A stretch of DNA of 64,000 bases from Dillenia suffruticosa. Its lineage: Eukaryota; Streptophyta; Magnoliopsida; Dilleniales; Dilleniaceae. The DNA lies in contig JAVTVX010000004.1 of assembly GCA_033439265.1 (NCBI GenBank), positions 14,273,701 to 14,337,700 of the forward strand, written 5' to 3'. Each line of letters starts with the position of its first letter. Positions within the stretch are counted from its first letter, which is position 1. Both the position numbers and the translations under genes were made by a program. The notes beneath the pieces are model-generated. The model did no database searches, was not told where the DNA came from, and saw nothing but the letters and a program-made list of their open reading frames with translations. Shown here one piece after another: positions 62,251 through 64,000 of this stretch.

Positions 62251-64000
62251 TAAATTACAATCATCAATTACTACAAGTGTGAAAAATTATTATTTGGTTA
62301 CCAAAAGCTAGAAAGTTATTTGGTTGTAGCTACATCATCATCATCATAACTTAGACAAATATTTTTGTAGAAAAATTAACCTTTGACTATCATAAGGAAT
62401 AACACTGATCACAAAAATAATATATAACATATGAGAATAATAGATATATATAATAAAAAAAATCGCATGTCCTTTTCTAAAATATTGTTCTCACCAAAAA
62501 TGTCATCATCATAATTTGAAAACAGAATCCACCAACACCACTAATAGCAGATATGTGTAACGAACTTGTATCACCAAAAATGTTACCATCACACAATCTA
62601 AAAAGCTGGATCCTAACATCCAACACAATCTATTCATAAAACCAACTTGATGCAGATTTCTTCAATCTATTCATAAAAACCAGTAATCAGTGAAATAGTG
62701 AAATGAGTATTGATATATTGTAAAAAATAGTTGTAAATGAAAATATTACCTTTTGGGATAGAGTAAGGTAATATTCCACAACCATCATCATATTTCAAAT
62801 ACCCAATGTGATTAACTTTTGATAAAATATTGTAAAGTGTAAGTAAGATATTTAAATGAGTTAAAAGAGAAGAGTTTCAAGGGAAGGATAGAGAAACTTT
62901 GATAGTGGAGTTTTTCGCCCGTATATGATTTATAATATATCATTTTCACAAACAAAATTTTTAAAATTCCGTCTTTGCGCTTTTTCTGCCGCCTCTTTTT
63001 TCATTACCGCGTTTCTTAATTTCTCACAAATTTTTTTTATATTTTTAATAAATACTGCCGTGTGTCTTTCATATGCATATTGAAAAAATCACTTATAATT
63101 TTTACTGTTTATTAATAAACTATTTACTAATTCTTACTAACTAGTTACTACATTTCATACATTTCATGCAAGCGCATACATGGTCCCTTGCCATAACTTT
63201 TGTGCTACGATAATTATATCTATTTGCTTAATTAAAAATAACGTATTTTCTATATTTGATGACAATAAAATTATTAATGTTATTAATTTAAATAATATAA
63301 TAATATGAAATTAATAATTTATATAATATAGTGTTATAGTTTTGAAAATTTATTGAGTATAATTTGAAAATATGACAATGTAATGTAATTGTATATAATG
63401 GTGTAATTAATTATATTAATATAATTAACGAAAAACACTAAATGTTATATCTATTGTATCTTGGATTTCAAATTCGATCACAATTTATAATTACAAAACA
63501 TAATCCGCAATAAATAAAAATTTAATTTTTCATATTTTCACACTCCACATAATTTCACATACAACTTCCACATGTCACACACACACACATATTCCACAAA
63601 CTCCAACCATATCTCAACCACTAATATGTTATATGTAATATTATTTAAAATTAGTATAGTGCACAATTTGGATATATTGATTTTTTGGTATTTTAAAATA
63701 ATTTTGAAACTTATTCTAATCCACATAGTTGGTTCATTTACAATCATGCAAATTGGTGAATGATTGAATGAATCATACATGTCAAACTTATTATAGTAAA
63801 AAAATTATCAAATAATTGGATACATTAGATCCATATATATTTTCATTACTCTCTTCATAAATACATGAATACACCTATCCCGACTGGTATATCACTTTTT
63901 ATCACTTTTTATTCTAATCAAACTTATCTTATTTTATCACTTTTTTATTATTATATCATCAATTTTATTTTTTTAATTTTTCTATTTGATTTTTTTTGTT
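62251..64000. other. AT-rich end of the window, no gene recognised
   Basis: No open frame with a recognisable domain is seen. There is a (CA)n run at about 63577-63588. The overlapping frames at 63538-63780 on opposite strands look fortuitous. This may be interior DNA of the CACTA-like element whose end is at 61350. Confidence 0.5.

Overview
This 64-kb window is AT-rich, gene-poor nuclear DNA of a flowering plant. It is built almost wholly from transposable elements inserted beside and inside one another. The plant assignment rests on the families present: SIRE-like and TNT1-94-like Ty1/Copia elements, a Reina-type Ty3/Gypsy chromovirus with short LTRs and a chromodomain tail, a long Tekay/Del-like solo LTR, a CACTA (En/Spm) element with a DUF4216 domain, a tRNA-derived SINE, and initiator-Met-tRNA primer sites. 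I cannot name the species, and I see no intact host gene. No bacterial operon, CRISPR array or rRNA gene is present.

Layout: 1-7448 is a SIRE-like Copia element on the minus strand, with its 3' LTR cut by the window edge. A dispersed repeat (family B, copy 1) covers 7449-9340 and is followed by a decayed reading frame with a plant-retroelement env-like/'plant transposon' domain (9672-10060). CACTA-type ends lie near 11163 and 21341. Between them sit a 205-bp tandem repeat and a complete but dead Copia element (Copia-1, 12592-19775). 20183-22662 holds two tandem-repeat blocks and a SINE. 23425-28639 is a Reina-type element on the minus strand. 28640-32100 is featureless AT-rich DNA, and 32105-34267 is family B copy 2. 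Exon-like fragments of an unrecognised gene, one of them tandemly duplicated, occupy 34268-35420.

35744-43248 is Copia-2, a full-length relative of Copia-1 with an exact 5-bp target duplication (CCTTC). 43660-46541 is the 3' part of a CACTA element on the minus strand, abutted at 46542 by the 3' LTR of a second SIRE-like element (46542-53505). A 2.9-kb Tekay-type solo LTR (49560-52486, target duplication CATCG) interrupts the env-like frame of that SIRE element. 53507-57464 is a diverged Tekay-type LTR copy in the opposite orientation. 57465-61349 is a truncated third Copia (Copia-3). Its 3' LTR stops at another CACTA-like end (61350) that carries a higher-order subterminal repeat. The rest, to 64000, is AT-rich with no gene seen.

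Almost every coding part is inactivated. Many lesions look like G:C to A:T transitions (Trp to stop, active-site Asp to Asn, zinc-knuckle Cys or His to Tyr), as expected of old, methylated plant retroelements. The most distinctive structures are the GGTCGAC-core arrays in the SIRE-like LTRs and in family B, the solo LTR nested in an env-like frame, the duplicated exon at 34911-35170, and the trimeric subterminal repeat at 61530-62200. I see no new functional system such as a defence locus or gene cluster.
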